Below, piece after piece: positions 16,373-25,867 of a stretch of DNA of 64,000 bases. The notes under the pieces are model-generated. The model ran no database searches. It was not told the origin of the DNA and worked only from the letters and a program-made list of their open reading frames with translations. Made by a program: the position numbers and the translations under genes. Location of the stretch: positions 1,612,001 to 1,676,000 of the forward strand of contig NZ_CP131601.1 of the NCBI RefSeq assembly GCF_030685535.1, given 5' to 3'. This DNA is from Photobacterium leiognathi (GTDB lineage Bacteria > Pseudomonadota > Gammaproteobacteria > Enterobacterales > Vibrionaceae). Each line of letters starts with the position of its first letter. Positions within the stretch are counted from its first letter, which is position 1.

Positions 16373-19231
16373 ATGAAACTTACTAAACGTTCCGATAAAG
16401 TGAGCAAAGAAGAAAACCAACTAGGTATTTCTCGTCGTTCTTTTATTCGTAATACATCTTTAGCTGCTGCTGGTGGCGTTGCAGGTGCAAGCATGTTTGC
16501 ACCAGGTATGATGAAGAAAGCGCAAGCTGCTTCTGAAGATGTGTATGACGCACCTAAAGTGGTTAAACGTACTATTTGTTCACACTGTTCAGTGGGTTGT
16601 GGTATTTACGCAGAAACGCAAGACGGTGTATGGACTCACCAGGAACCCGCTTTCGATCACCCTTTCAATGCTGGTGGACACTGTGCGAAAGGCGCAGCAC
16701 TTCGTGAACATGGTCACGGTGCACGTCGCGTTAAATACCCAATGAAACTTGTTAACGGCAAGTGGAAGAAGCTGAGCTGGGAACAAGCTTTAGATGAAGT
16801 TAGCCAGCAAGTGCTTAAGATCCGTGAAGAGTCAGGCCCAGATTCTGTTTACTTCCTAGGTTCTGCAAAGCACAACAACGAACAGGCTTACATGTTCCGT
16901 AAAATGGTTTCAATGTGGGGCTCTAACAACGTTGACCACCAAGCGCGTATTTGTCACTCAACAACAGTGGCAGGTGTAGCGAACACTTGGGGTTACGGTG
17001 CAATGACTAACTCATTGAACGACATGCACAACTGTAAGTCGATGCTGTTCATTGGTTCAAACCCAGCAGAAGCTCACCCAGTAGCAATGCAGCACATCCT
17101 GATCGCGAAAGAAACGAACAGCTGTAAGATCGTTGTTGTTGACCCGCGTCGTACACGTACTGCTGCAAAAGCTGATCACTACGTTTCTCTACGTCCAGGT
17201 ACTGACGTTGCTTTCGTTTGGGGTGTGCTATACCACATCTTCCAAAACGGTTGGGAAGATAAAGAATTCATCCGTCAACGTGTTTACGGTATGGACGAAG
17301 TTCGCTCAGAAGTTGCGAAGTGGAATCCAAAAGAAGTTGAGCGCGTTACTGGTGTGCCTGAAGAGCAGGTTTACCAAACAGCTAAAATGCTATCTGAAAA
17401 CCGTCCAGGCTGTGTAGTTTGGTGTATGGGTGGTACTCAGCATACCACTGGTAACAACAACACACGTGCTTACTGTATCCTTGAACTTGCGCTTGGCAAC
17501 ATGGGTAAATCAGGCGGCGGTGCAAACATCTTCCGTGGTCACGATAACGTACAGGGTGCAACTGACTTTGGCGTACTTTCTGACAACCTACCAGGCTACT
17601 ACGGTCTATCTGAAGGTGCTTGGAAACACTGGGCGCAAGTGTGGGATGTAGACTACTCATGGCTACAAGGTCGTTTCGACCAAAACACTTACAACGGTAA
17701 GAAGCCAATGAACAGTGCAGGTATTCCTGTATCTCGTTGGATCGACGGTGTTTTAGAAAACAAAGACAAGATTGAACAGCGCGATAATATCCGTGCAATG
17801 TTCTACTGGGGTCACGCTGTAAACTCACAGACTCGTGGTCCTGAAATGAAAACTGCAATGGAAAAACTGGATATGATGGTTATCGTTGACCCATACCCAG
17901 GTGTTGCTGCTGTAATGAATGGTCGTACAGACAATGTATACCTATTCCCAGCAACTACGCAGTTTGAAACATACGGTTCTGTAACTGCAACTAACCGTTC
18001 TATTCAATGGCGTGATCAAGTTATCGAGCCGCTATTTGAAGCAAAACCTGACCACGAAATCATGTACTTGCTATCTAAGCGTCTTGGTTTTGCTGATCAA
18101 CTATTTAAGAACATTAAAGTTGAAAACAACCGTCCACACATTGAAGACATTACACGTGAATTCAACAAAGGTATGTGGACGATTGGTTACACAGGTCAAA
18201 GCCCTGAGCGTCTAAAAGAGCACCAACAAAACTGGCATACATTCAACCGTACTTCTCTTGAAGCGATTGGTGGCCCAGCGAACGGTGAAACTTACGGTCT
18301 ACCTTGACCATGTTGGGGTACACCTGAGATGAAGCACCCAGGTACACACATTCTTTACGATACATCTAAGACTGTGGCACAGGGTGGTGGTAACTTCCGT
18401 GCACGTTTTGGTGTTGAACACAACGGTGTAAGCCTATTGGCTGACGATAGCTACTCACTAGGTTGTGAGCTAGAAGACGGTTACCCAGAGTTCACTTCTA
18501 AGATGCTTAAGCAACTTGGTTGGTGGGACGATCTAACAGCAGAAGAGAAAGTGGCTGCTGAAGGTAAGAACTGGAAAACTGACCTGTCTGGTGGTATCCA
18601 ACGTGTGGCTATTAAGCACGGTTGTATCCCTTACGGTAACGCAAAAGCACGTACTGTGGTTTGGACTTTCCCAGATGCTGTACCTGTTCACCGTGAGCCA
18701 CTATACACGCCACGTCGTGATCTACTTCCTGAGTACCAAACTTGGGATGATAAGGCGCACTTGTTCCGTCTACCAACTCTATACCGTTCAATCCAAGAGA
18801 AAGACGTATCGAAAGAATACCCAATTATTCTAACGTCTGGTCGTCTGGTTGAGTACGAGGGTGGTGGTGAAGAAACACGTTCAAACCCATGGCTTGCAGA
18901 GCTACAACAAGAAATGTTTGTAGAAATTAACCTGAAAGATGCGAACGATCGCGGCATTAAAGATGGCGAGATGGTTTGGGTTGAAGGTGCAGAAAAAGGC
19001 CGTATTAAAGTGAAAGCGATGGTAACTCCACGTGTTCGCGAAGGCTTAGCATTCTTGCCATTCCACTTCGGTGGTGAATTCGAAGGTGAAAGCCTACGTA
19101 GTCACTACCCAGAAGGTTGCGCTCCATACGTTTCTGGCGAAGCAGCAAACACTGCGACAACGTACGGTTACGATCCAGTGACCCAAATGCAAGAAACTAA
19201 AACAACTCTTTGTAACATTACTAAGGCTTAA
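16373..19231 (+). pseudogene. fdhA: Formate dehydrogenase catalytic subunit alpha, with one in-frame TGA
   Basis: One frame of 952 residues from 16373 to 19231 is interrupted only by TGA at 18305-18307 (codon 645). It contains a Tat leader (SRRSFIRNTSLAAAGG), a [4Fe-4S] motif (CSHCSVGCGIY...GGHCAKG) and the bis-MGD molybdopterin/tungstopterin domains. The catalytic position is Cys (RICHSTTVAG) where E. coli FdnG has selenocysteine, so this is a Cys enzyme. The TGA lies far from that site in ETYGLP-stop-PCWGTPEM, where homologues as I recall them have Trp (GLPWPCW). TGG to TGA mutation or base-call error is the simplest reading. No convincing SECIS hairpin follows. If real, the stop removes the C-terminal pterin-binding domain. 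Ribosome site at the start is GACGGGGCTCTAA. Confidence 0.88.
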
Positions 19232-19242
19232 GGAGCTGACCC

Positions 19243-19860
19243 ATGGCACGTCTAAAATTTCTATGTGACACAAAACGTTGCATCGAGTGTAACGGCTGTG
19301 TGACAGCTTGTAAAAACGCAAACTCAGAAGCTGTTGGCTGGGGTATTCAACGTCGTCGCGTTGTTACTTTAAACGATGGTCTACCAGGTGAAACATCGAT
19401 CTCAGTTGCTTGTATGCACTGTAGCGATGCGCCTTGTATGGCGGTTTGTCCTGCTGACTGTTTCAGCCACACAGAAGACGGCATTGTTCAACACAACAAA
19501 GATCTATGTATCGGTTGTGGTTACTGTCTGTTTGCTTGTCCGTTTGGTGCGCCTCAGTTCCCTAAACAGGAAGCGTTTGCAGAGCGTGGCAAAATGGACA
19601 AATGTACTTACTGTTCTGGCGGTCCTAACACTGAACCAGGTTCAGAAAAAGAGCGCGTACTTTACGGTGCAAACCGTATCGCAGAAGGTAAGTTACCTAT
19701 GTGTGCATCTATGTGTTCTACCAAATCACTACTTGCAGGTGATGCTGAGAAGATTTCTGAAATCTTCAGTAAGCGTGTTGCTGCTCGTGGTGCAAAAGAT
19801 GCAGGTTGGGCAAGTACTGAGGATCTAGCGTACGACGCAGCAAAAGTACGTAAAGCTTAA
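19243..19860 (+). CDS. fdhB: Formate dehydrogenase iron-sulfur subunit beta
   Basis: A 205-residue four-cluster ferredoxin subunit carrying electrons from the catalytic subunit to cytochrome b. The four cysteine groups are CIECNGCVTACKN at the N-terminus, CMHCSDAPCMAVCP, CIGCGYCLFACPFG, and CTYCSGG with the later CASMCSTKS. There is no signal peptide, as expected if it crosses the membrane bound to FdhA. Start ATG has a ribosome site (AAGGAGCTGACCC). It lies 11 bases after fdhA. Confidence 0.93.
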   Translation: MARLKFLCDTKRCIECNGCVTACKNANSEAVGWGIQRRRVVTLNDGLPGETSISVACMHCSDAPCMAVCPADCFSHTEDGIVQHNKDLCIGCGYCLFACPFGAPQFPKQEAFAERGKMDKCTYCSGGPNTEPGSEKERVLYGANRIAEGKLPMCASMCSTKSLLAGDAEKISEIFSKRVAARGAKDAGWASTEDLAYDAAKVRKA

Positions 19861-19870
19861 TCGTCTACTC

Positions 19871-19898
19871 TTGGGCTCAAGCATGGTTTGAGCCCAAT
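19871..19898. terminator. Stem-loop between fdhB and fdhC, possible attenuator
   Basis: TTGGGCTCAA and TTGAGCCCAA are perfectly complementary around a seven-base spacer and followed by TTTTAG. The weak T-run suggests partial termination or message processing rather than a full stop, since fdhC must be expressed from the same operon. Confidence 0.65.
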
Positions 19899-19952
19899 TT
19901 TAGATCTCGTAGTAACAACATATCTGCTCCATTGGGGCAGGCAGGAGCTTTA

Positions 19953-21017
19953 ATGACTAAGCGAATTCAACGCTGGTTAACAGTCTTCGTTACCGCATTA
20001 ATGATGGCTTTCTCTGTGCAAGTAATGGCAGCTGAAGCAACAGCGAATAACGAACAACTAGGCGAATCTGTGGTTAAGAAAGAAGTCATAGGTTTTGCTG
20101 GTGCGGATTATTGGCGCGCGGTCAAGGATGGTCAAAAAGGGTATACAACATCAGGTTGGCCTGAACACGATGTATTGATCAGTGTACCGGGTCAAACATG
20201 GTATATCCTAAAAGAAAAATGGATGTCACCACTTGGTGCAATGGCTATTTTCGGTAGCCTATTAATGGTTACATTTGCGTACTTTGTTGTTGGTCCTCTT
20301 AAATTAAGTAAGCCAAAAACAGGTCGTAAAATTCAGCGTTGGAGCCGTATGGATCGTGCTCTACACTGGAGTTTAGCATTCACATTCCTAACGTTAGGTT
20401 TTAGCGGTTTAACTCTTGTTTACGGTAAACATTTTATTAAGCCTATCGTACCTACAGAAGTGTGGGGCTGGATCATCTACATTGCTAAGCAGTACCATAA
20501 CTACATGGGTCCATTGTTCGCAATCATTCTTCTTGCTGTTGTTGTTAAATGGTGGCGTAAGAGTATCTTCAATAAAGTGGATATTGATTGGTTCAAGAAA
20601 ATGGGCGGCATGGTGGGTAAGCACAAAGGCTCACATCCTAAAGCCGGTTTCTCTAACGGTGGTGAAAAAGCACTATTCTGGCTATTGGCGTTCTTTGGTG
20701 TATTCATCGTGATCAGTGGCTTTGTACTGGATTTCCCTATTTTCGACCAAACACGTCGTCATATGGAACTATCTAACCTAGTACACATGATCTCTGCACT
20801 TATCCTGATCTGTGGTTTCATTTTCCACATCTACATCGGTCTATTCGGTATGGAAGCGGGTCTTGATGGCATGGTGACAGGTGAAGTTGATGAGACTTGG
20901 GCACGTGAACACCACAGTGAATGGTTTGAAGAAGTAAAAGATCTTCCTGAAAACCAACCGAGTTACCGAGAAGCACAACAGCATGAAGTGAAGAGTAAAC
21001 CTTCGTCTAATACATAA
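19953..21017 (+). CDS. fdhC: Formate dehydrogenase cytochrome b subunit gamma
   Basis: A 354-residue inner-membrane protein that takes electrons from the beta subunit and passes them to quinone. It has a leader (TVFVTALMMAFSVQVMAA), a periplasmic segment, one TM (PLGAMAIFGSLLMVTFAYFV) and a b-type cytochrome core of four TMs. Candidate haem histidines are in RALHWSLAF, KQYHNYMG, LVHMISAL and FIFHIYIG. The ATG at 19953 follows AGGAG at ideal spacing. A TTG at 19932 in the same frame is not favoured. Last gene of the fdh operon. Confidence 0.9.
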   Translation: MTKRIQRWLTVFVTALMMAFSVQVMAAEATANNEQLGESVVKKEVIGFAGADYWRAVKDGQKGYTTSGWPEHDVLISVPGQTWYILKEKWMSPLGAMAIFGSLLMVTFAYFVVGPLKLSKPKTGRKIQRWSRMDRALHWSLAFTFLTLGFSGLTLVYGKHFIKPIVPTEVWGWIIYIAKQYHNYMGPLFAIILLAVVVKWWRKSIFNKVDIDWFKKMGGMVGKHKGSHPKAGFSNGGEKALFWLLAFFGVFIVISGFVLDFPIFDQTRRHMELSNLVHMISALILICGFIFHIYIGLFGMEAGLDGMVTGEVDETWAREHHSEWFEEVKDLPENQPSYREAQQHEVKSKPSSNT

Positions 21018-21036
21018 TCATAGTTAGTGATTTTTA

Positions 21037-21064
21037 AAACCGACATTCGTGTCGGTTTTTTTTA
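21037..21064 (+). terminator. Terminator of the fdh operon
   Basis: AAACCGACA and TGTCGGTTT close around TTCG and run into a stretch of eight Ts. This is a canonical intrinsic terminator 20 bases after fdhC. Confidence 0.95.
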
Positions 21065-21194
21065 TACCTAAAATTCGAGCTTAATGTTTCTTTGTTACTT
21101 ACCGCTATTCATTTATCCTGTTAAGCTTTTGTACAATAAAGTAAAATACTACTGCTAATAATATCAATATTAAAACATTGAAAAGGATCAATTG

Positions 21195-21701
21195 ATGAGG
21201 AATAAAGCAGGATTCACCCTGATTGAAGTTGTTATTGTTATTGTTATTGTCATTCTTGGCATCCTTGCTGTTACTGCGGCTCCCAAATTCCTCAATATTT
21301 CTTCAGATACGTATCGCGCCAAGCTACATGAGCTGAAAGGATCTATGACTGAAATATCACGAATTATCTATGGTAAAGCTGTAATGCAAGGCGACGAAAA
21401 TGATATTACTGGCAGTAAAAAGATAGAGGGGATAGCTATCTGGAATGGTTACCCGAAAGGTAATTATGCTGGTATTGGTAAGACAATTGTTGATCTGAAA
21501 GAGAATTGGGCTGCTAATCAAGATACCTCGATATCAAATCAACCAGGGTATCGGACTTATGTCATGACATTTATGAAAAAAGTGCCGAAAGATGAGTCTG
21601 ATAGTGTTGAAAAAATCAAAGCGACCAATTGTTATTTAAGTTACAAAGAAAATAACACTGGTGATGAGCCTATTGTTACAATTATTGATTCAGGTTGCTG
21701 A
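21195..21701 (+). CDS. MSHA-type type IV pilin-like protein
   Basis: A 168-residue prepilin: short leader MRNKAG, then F-T-L-I-E (cleavage after Gly6, N-methylated Phe, Glu5) and a hydrophobic helix. The rest (APKFLNISSDTYRAKLHELKG) is MshA-like, and two C-terminal Cys (NCYLSY, DSGC) form the usual D-region disulphide. Three copies of GTTATT at 21231-21248 encode Val-Ile repeats. They put the conserved helix proline at position 24, not 22. The ATG at 21195 has AAAAGGAT upstream; a TTG at 21192 is less likely. Isolated from any pilus assembly operon in this window. Confidence 0.87.
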   Translation: MRNKAGFTLIEVVIVIVIVILGILAVTAAPKFLNISSDTYRAKLHELKGSMTEISRIIYGKAVMQGDENDITGSKKIEGIAIWNGYPKGNYAGIGKTIVDLKENWAANQDTSISNQPGYRTYVMTFMKKVPKDESDSVEKIKATNCYLSYKENNTGDEPIVTIIDSGC

Positions 21702-21844
21702 CCTAACTGTGATACTGAAAAGTTTATTTACACGGTTTTGTAGGGTGAAATCACGCATAATTAAGAACCTAGATTGTTAGGGTTAAAATCTATGTATTTC
21801 AGTGCTATAAATGCATTATAAATACCGAAATAAAGGATGTTCAT

Positions 21845-22561
21845 ATGCTTTTCCCCTACAAAAATATCGTTGTACTTACGGGTGCAGGTATCTCGGCTGA
21901 ATCGGGCATTCGAACTTTCCGTGCCGCTGATGGCTTATGGGAAGAACATCGTGTTGAAGATGTTGCAACACCAGAAGGCTATTTACGAGATCCTGAGCTC
22001 GTTCAACGTTTTTATAATGCTCGTCGAGCTCAGATTGAGAATGGCTCTGTAGCCCCAAATGCTGCTCATATTGCACTTGCTAAGCTTGAGCAAGAATTAG
22101 ATGGTAACGTGACAATTGTTACTCAGAACATTGATAATTTACATGAGCGAGCAGGGAGTAAAAATGTCATTCACATGCATGGTGAGTTATTAAAAGCCCG
22201 CTGCTGTGAGTCAGGGCAAACAGTTGAGTGGCATGGGGATTTAAATACCAGTGATCATTGCCATTGTTGTCAAATTCCAGCGCCTATGCGACCTGATATT
22301 GTCTGGTTCGGCGAAATGCCAATCGGTATGGATAGAATCCACGATGCGATTGTACAGGCGGATTTGTTCATTTCTATTGGCACATCAGGCAATGTCTATC
22401 CAGCGGCTGGTTTTGTTCATGAAGCCGCCTTACAGGGCGCTCATACCATTGAATTAAATCTTGAACCTAGTAACGTTGAAAATGAATTTGAAGAAAAACG
22501 TTATGGTAAGGCTTCAGAGTTGGTTCCAGCGTATGTAGAAGAAATATTATCAGCACAATAA
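21845..22561 (+). CDS. cobB: NAD-dependent protein deacylase CobB (sirtuin)
   Basis: The protein has 238 residues. NAD-binding [14 protein letters not shown] lies at 13-26, [12 protein letters not shown] in the middle, and the catalytic His in VIHMHGEL. The zinc module has paired Cys (RCCESG and HCHCC), and [13 protein letters not shown] lies near the C-terminus. It removes acetyl/succinyl groups from lysines, as on acetyl-CoA synthetase. Single gene; a stem-loop terminator follows at once. A ribosome site AAAGGATG precedes the start. Confidence 0.94.
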   Translation: MLFPYKNIVVLTGAGISAESGIRTFRAADGLWEEHRVEDVATPEGYLRDPELVQRFYNARRAQIENGSVAPNAAHIALAKLEQELDGNVTIVTQNIDNLHERAGSKNVIHMHGELLKARCCESGQTVEWHGDLNTSDHCHCCQIPAPMRPDIVWFGEMPIGMDRIHDAIVQADLFISIGTSGNVYPAAGFVHEAALQGAHTIELNLEPSNVENEFEEKRYGKASELVPAYVEEILSAQ

Positions 22562-22562
22562 G

Positions 22563-22590
22563 AAAAGCCTCCTGTTCTGGAGGCATTTTT
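22563..22590. terminator. Bidirectional terminator between cobB and the lipoprotein gene
   Basis: GCCTCC and GGAGGC around TGTTCT, flanked by AAAA and TTTTT. Confidence 0.88.
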
Positions 22591-22628
22591 AATGTTAGTA
22601 CGGAAAGGTGAGCATCTTTCTCGATTAA

Positions 22629-23075
22629 TTAGGATATATCGTAAACGTGATAACCTTTTTGTAATAAGCATTGTCGAATTACGAGTGCTTTTTTGTGTTT
22701 CTCATCTTTTGCTGCTTGATTAGAGCCCGCTACGTACCCGCCAGCAGCACCAACTACAGCACCTAATGCAGTCACTGCTCCTGGATGCTTTATCGTATCG
22801 TAATTATCTGAATCATAAGCGCCTGCACCGAATGATGTTGCACCTGCTAGAGTGCCGATTAGTACATCTCTTTTTTGAGTTGCTGACGTCATTTCAGGTG
22901 TTTGAACGCTATCAGCAAAATGATTGCAGTAATTGTAATCTTTTTGATATTGAATGTTGTCTACGCCGTTCATATCGACAACAAGTTCTTTATCAACAGG
23001 GGTCATAGGGGCACTACAAGCAGAAAGGGTTGAAGCAAATAAAATAGGAAGAAGTACTTTGAATTTAGCTGACAT
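22629..23075 (-). CDS. Lipoprotein with glycine-zipper segment
   Basis: A 148-residue lipoprotein. The signal peptide ends in the lipobox LSAC, giving a lipidated Cys at about residue 20. A globular part with a Cys (YNYCNHFADS) follows. Then two Gly/Ala-rich hydrophobic runs (IGTLAGATSFGAGAY and GAVTALGAVVGAAGGYVAG) resemble the glycine-zipper lipoproteins of the outer membrane. Two adjacent ATGs exist at 23078 and 23075; AAGG is better spaced to the second. No specific function is recognised. Confidence 0.78.
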   Translation of the reverse strand: MSAKFKVLLPILFASTLSACSAPMTPVDKELVVDMNGVDNIQYQKDYNYCNHFADSVQTPEMTSATQKRDVLIGTLAGATSFGAGAYDSDNYDTIKHPGAVTALGAVVGAAGGYVAGSNQAAKDEKHKKALVIRQCLLQKGYHVYDIS

Positions 23076-23215
23076 CATAACCTTATAACTTACATCTAAA
23101 ATGATTGTTATAGCTTATATAGAAATTCTGAATCAAAACTGTATGAGTAAATTGTCACAATTATTGAATGGTTATGTGATTTTTATTAGGTTATAGGTAA
23201 CTATTTGACTCAAAT

Positions 23216-23245
23216 AAAAAACCGAGCACTTGGCTCGGTTTTTTG
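23216..23245. terminator. Terminator after potD1
   Basis: AAAAACCGAGC and GCTCGGTTTTTT around ACTTG, 20 bases past the potD1 stop on the minus strand. Confidence 0.9.
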
Positions 23246-23265
23246 TATTTAACTATGATTGGCTA

Positions 23266-24324
23266 TTATTCGCCAGCTTTTAGTTTTTGGAAGTATTCTT
23301 CGTAAACTTCAGTCATAGGACCAACGCTGTTCTGCCATTCACCTGCATCCATTACAGATTGTGGTGGGTAGATGCTTGGATCGTTCACAAAGTCTGCTGG
23401 AAGTAGTTTCTTAGCAGCAGCAACTAGTGTTGGGTAACCAATTTGTAGTGCGATCTTAGCAGCGATGTCTGGACGAAGTAAGAAGTTGATCATCTTGTAT
23501 GCATTATCAATGTTCTTCGCATTCTTAGGAATAGAGATGTTATCCATCCAGAAGATTGCGCCTTCTTTTGACCATACGATGTCGATTGGAGCGCCATCTT
23601 TACGTGCCATGTAAGCAGAACCATTCCAAAGCATACCTAGTGATGTTTCACCAGCCATGTACGGGTTAGCAGGGTAGTCTGAGTTAAATACTAATACGTT
23701 TGGCATTAGTTTCTTTAGCTCTTCGTATGCTGCTTTGATTTGCTTAGGATCTTCAGTGTTACCAGAGTAGCCAAGCTTACGTAGTGCAACGTGGAATACT
23801 TCACGTGCATCGTCCATCATCATTAGCTGACCTTGCCACTTAGGGTCCCATAGATCTGCCCAGCTAGTGATTTTAGATTTGTCGATCATATCAGTGTTAA
23901 CACCGATACCTGTTGCGCCCCAGATGTAAGGAACAGAGTAATCGTTGTTTGGATCGAAAGGTTTGTTTAAGAAGTTAGGATCGATACCAGCGAAGTTAGG
24001 GATTTTCGACTTGTCGATTTTCTGAATCATACCTTCTTTACGCATCTTTGATACGTAGTAAGTAGAAGGAACGATAAGGTCGTAACCTTTATCGTAGGTC
24101 TTTAGCTTGGCGTACATAGTTTCATTCGACTCGTAAGTCGAGTAGATAACTTTAATGCCTGTTTCTTTTGTAAACTCTTCTAGTACATCTGCAGGGATAT
24201 ACTCAGACCAGTTGTAGAAGTACAGTTCATTAGATTTCGCGTTGTTGTCTGCAGCAGTTGCAACGTTTGAAAACATTGACATTGCGCATGCAGCACCAGC
24301 CATTAATAAAGACCATTTTTTCAT
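23266..24324 (-). CDS. potD: Spermidine/putrescine-binding periplasmic protein, copy 1
   Basis: A 352-residue PotD-family binding protein with signal peptide (cleavage after ATA or ATAA). Typical polyamine receptor segments are LYFYNWSEYIPADVLEEFTK, KVIYSTYESNETMYAKL, YDLIVPSTYYVSKM, MLWNGSAYMARKDG and ISIPKNAKNIDNAYKMINF. It delivers spermidine, norspermidine or putrescine to PotBC. It is the last of five genes, separated from copy 2 by about 320 bases with a terminator, so it probably also has its own promoter. The tandem potD pair is also known in V. cholerae. Confidence 0.9.
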   Translation of the reverse strand: MKKWSLLMAGAACAMSMFSNVATAADNNAKSNELYFYNWSEYIPADVLEEFTKETGIKVIYSTYESNETMYAKLKTYDKGYDLIVPSTYYVSKMRKEGMIQKIDKSKIPNFAGIDPNFLNKPFDPNNDYSVPYIWGATGIGVNTDMIDKSKITSWADLWDPKWQGQLMMMDDAREVFHVALRKLGYSGNTEDPKQIKAAYEELKKLMPNVLVFNSDYPANPYMAGETSLGMLWNGSAYMARKDGAPIDIVWSKEGAIFWMDNISIPKNAKNIDNAYKMINFLLRPDIAAKIALQIGYPTLVAAAKKLLPADFVNDPSIYPPQSVMDAGEWQNSVGPMTEVYEEYFQKLKAGE

Positions 24325-24607
24325 TGTGTTAGCTCCTAACTAAACAGGATATCGAGAGTGTTCTCTAGCGGCTTTGACCGCCTCTCCTAATTGCTTTGTT
24401 TATGCGTTACGTTATTGTCGTAAAAGCAAAAACTGATGTTAACCGTAAAACAGAATGATTATAGCAGAGAAAATTCGCAGCCCATATCACAAAAATACAG
24501 AAAAAGAGCTGTAAAATTGCGCTATCGTATTGATTAATAACAAGTGTGATAAGTAAAAATCTAAAATTAACTACAAATTACGACTTTTGTTAATAAATAC
24601 CGAATAT

Positions 24608-24637
24608 AAAAAAAGCTGCCATTGGCAGCTTTTTGTT
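24608..24637. terminator. Terminator after potD2
   Basis: AAAAAGCTGCC and GGCAGCTTTTT around ATT, immediately before the stop of the minus-strand potD2 gene. It separates the two potD genes transcriptionally. Confidence 0.88.
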
Positions 24638-24641
24638 TTTC

Positions 24642-25685
24642 TTATTGATCCGCTTTTAATTCAAGGAAGTAATTCTCGTAGCGAACATTCATATCACCAA
24701 CAGAGTCTTGCCACTCACCACGATCAAGATCTTCTTGTGGTGGGAATAGTGTAGGGTTGTCTTTGTACTTCGCGTTTGATTTCTCAACCGCGGTTAAGTA
24801 ACCCGTTTGCTCTGAAATTTGTGCAGCGATATCTGGACGTAGTAGGAAGTCGATCATCTTGTGTGCCGCTTCTACGTTTTTCGCGTTCTTAGTAATAGCT
24901 AGGCTATCTACCCAGAAGATACCGCCTTCTTTTAGCCAAATTAGCTTAATTGGTAAGCCTTCTTTTTGTGCCGCTGCTGCAGAGCCGTTCCAAAGCATAC
25001 CTAGACCCACTTCACCTGCAAGATAAGGCGCAGCAGGGTTGTCTGAGTTAAATACCAATACGTTTGGCATGAGTTTCTCAAGCTCTGCTTTTGCTTCGTC
25101 AATTTCTTTCGGGTTAGTTGTGTTACCAGAGTAACCTAACTTACGTAATGCAATGTGGAACACTTCACGAGTGTCGTCCATTAGCATTAGTTGACCTTTC
25201 AGCTCAGGGTTCCATAGATCTGCCCAGCTATCGAAATCTTCTGGGTCGTACATGTCTGTGTTAACAGCAAGGCCTGTCATCGCGATTACGTGTGGAAGAG
25301 AGTAATCGTTATTTGGATCAAATGGCTTGTCTAGGTAGTTCTTGTCTAGCTCTGTGAAGTTAGACAGCTTAGACTTATCAATCTTTTGTAACATGCCTTC
25401 GTTACGCATTTTCGCAACAAAGTATGTTGATGGCACAACCAGATCATAACCTTCTGGATGAGCACGAAGTTTTGCATACATGGTTTCATTCGACTCGTAA
25501 GTCGAGTAGATCACTTTAATACCTGTCTCTTTCGTGAATTGCTCACGAAGCTCTGTAGAGATATAAGGACCCCAGTTCATAAATACTAACTGTTTGTCTT
25601 TCTCGTCTTCAGCAGCGAAAGCGTTAATGCTTGCCGTTGCAGAAAGTAGAGCGGTACCGATAACAAGAGATGACCATTTTTTCAT
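24642..25685 (-). CDS. potD: Spermidine/putrescine-binding periplasmic protein, copy 2
   Basis: The protein has 347 residues and the same architecture as copy 1: signal peptide cleaved after AFA, LVFMNWGPYISTELREQFTK, KVIYSTYESNETMYAKL, DLVVPSTYFVAKM, LGMLWNGSAAAAQKEG. The two copies are clearly paralogous but differ in the ligand-pocket region (WGPYIST against WSEYIPA), which suggests different polyamine preferences. It follows potC by about 180 bases with a terminator between, so expression from potA may be attenuated here. Confidence 0.9.
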   Translation of the reverse strand: MKKWSSLVIGTALLSATASINAFAAEDEKDKQLVFMNWGPYISTELREQFTKETGIKVIYSTYESNETMYAKLRAHPEGYDLVVPSTYFVAKMRNEGMLQKIDKSKLSNFTELDKNYLDKPFDPNNDYSLPHVIAMTGLAVNTDMYDPEDFDSWADLWNPELKGQLMLMDDTREVFHIALRKLGYSGNTTNPKEIDEAKAELEKLMPNVLVFNSDNPAAPYLAGEVGLGMLWNGSAAAAQKEGLPIKLIWLKEGGIFWVDSLAITKNAKNVEAAHKMIDFLLRPDIAAQISEQTGYLTAVEKSNAKYKDNPTLFPPQEDLDRGEWQDSVGDMNVRYENYFLELKADQ

Positions 25686-25813
25686 TCGTTTGTCTTCGTA
25701 GTAAGGTGCATTTAAAAGTGGGCGAAATTTAGAGCAAGTTAACCTTTTTGGATACTAAAAAAGTGTGTCAATTTGTAACGGCGTGGTTGTGGTAATCAGG
25801 TGAATTTTAAACA

Positions 25814-25850
25814 AAAAAATGGCTAACTGTTTCCAGTTAGCCATTTTTGT
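25814..25850. terminator. Terminator after potC
   Basis: AATGGCTAACTG and CAGTTAGCCATT around TTTC, with A- and T-runs outside. It is placed 18 bases beyond the potC stop. Confidence 0.92.
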
Positions 25851-25867
25851 ATTTTGAATGCGGATGT

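Noticed and set aside
17382..17858. Long minus-strand ORF (158 codons) inside fdhA
   Set aside because: Shadow frame of a strongly coding region; no ribosome site, no domain.
18305..18350. Selenocysteine codon with SECIS in fdhA
   Set aside because: The catalytic position already has Cys, the TGA lies in a different domain, and only a short 5-bp stem (ACCTG/CAGGT) with a 12-base loop follows. It does not resemble a bacterial SECIS.
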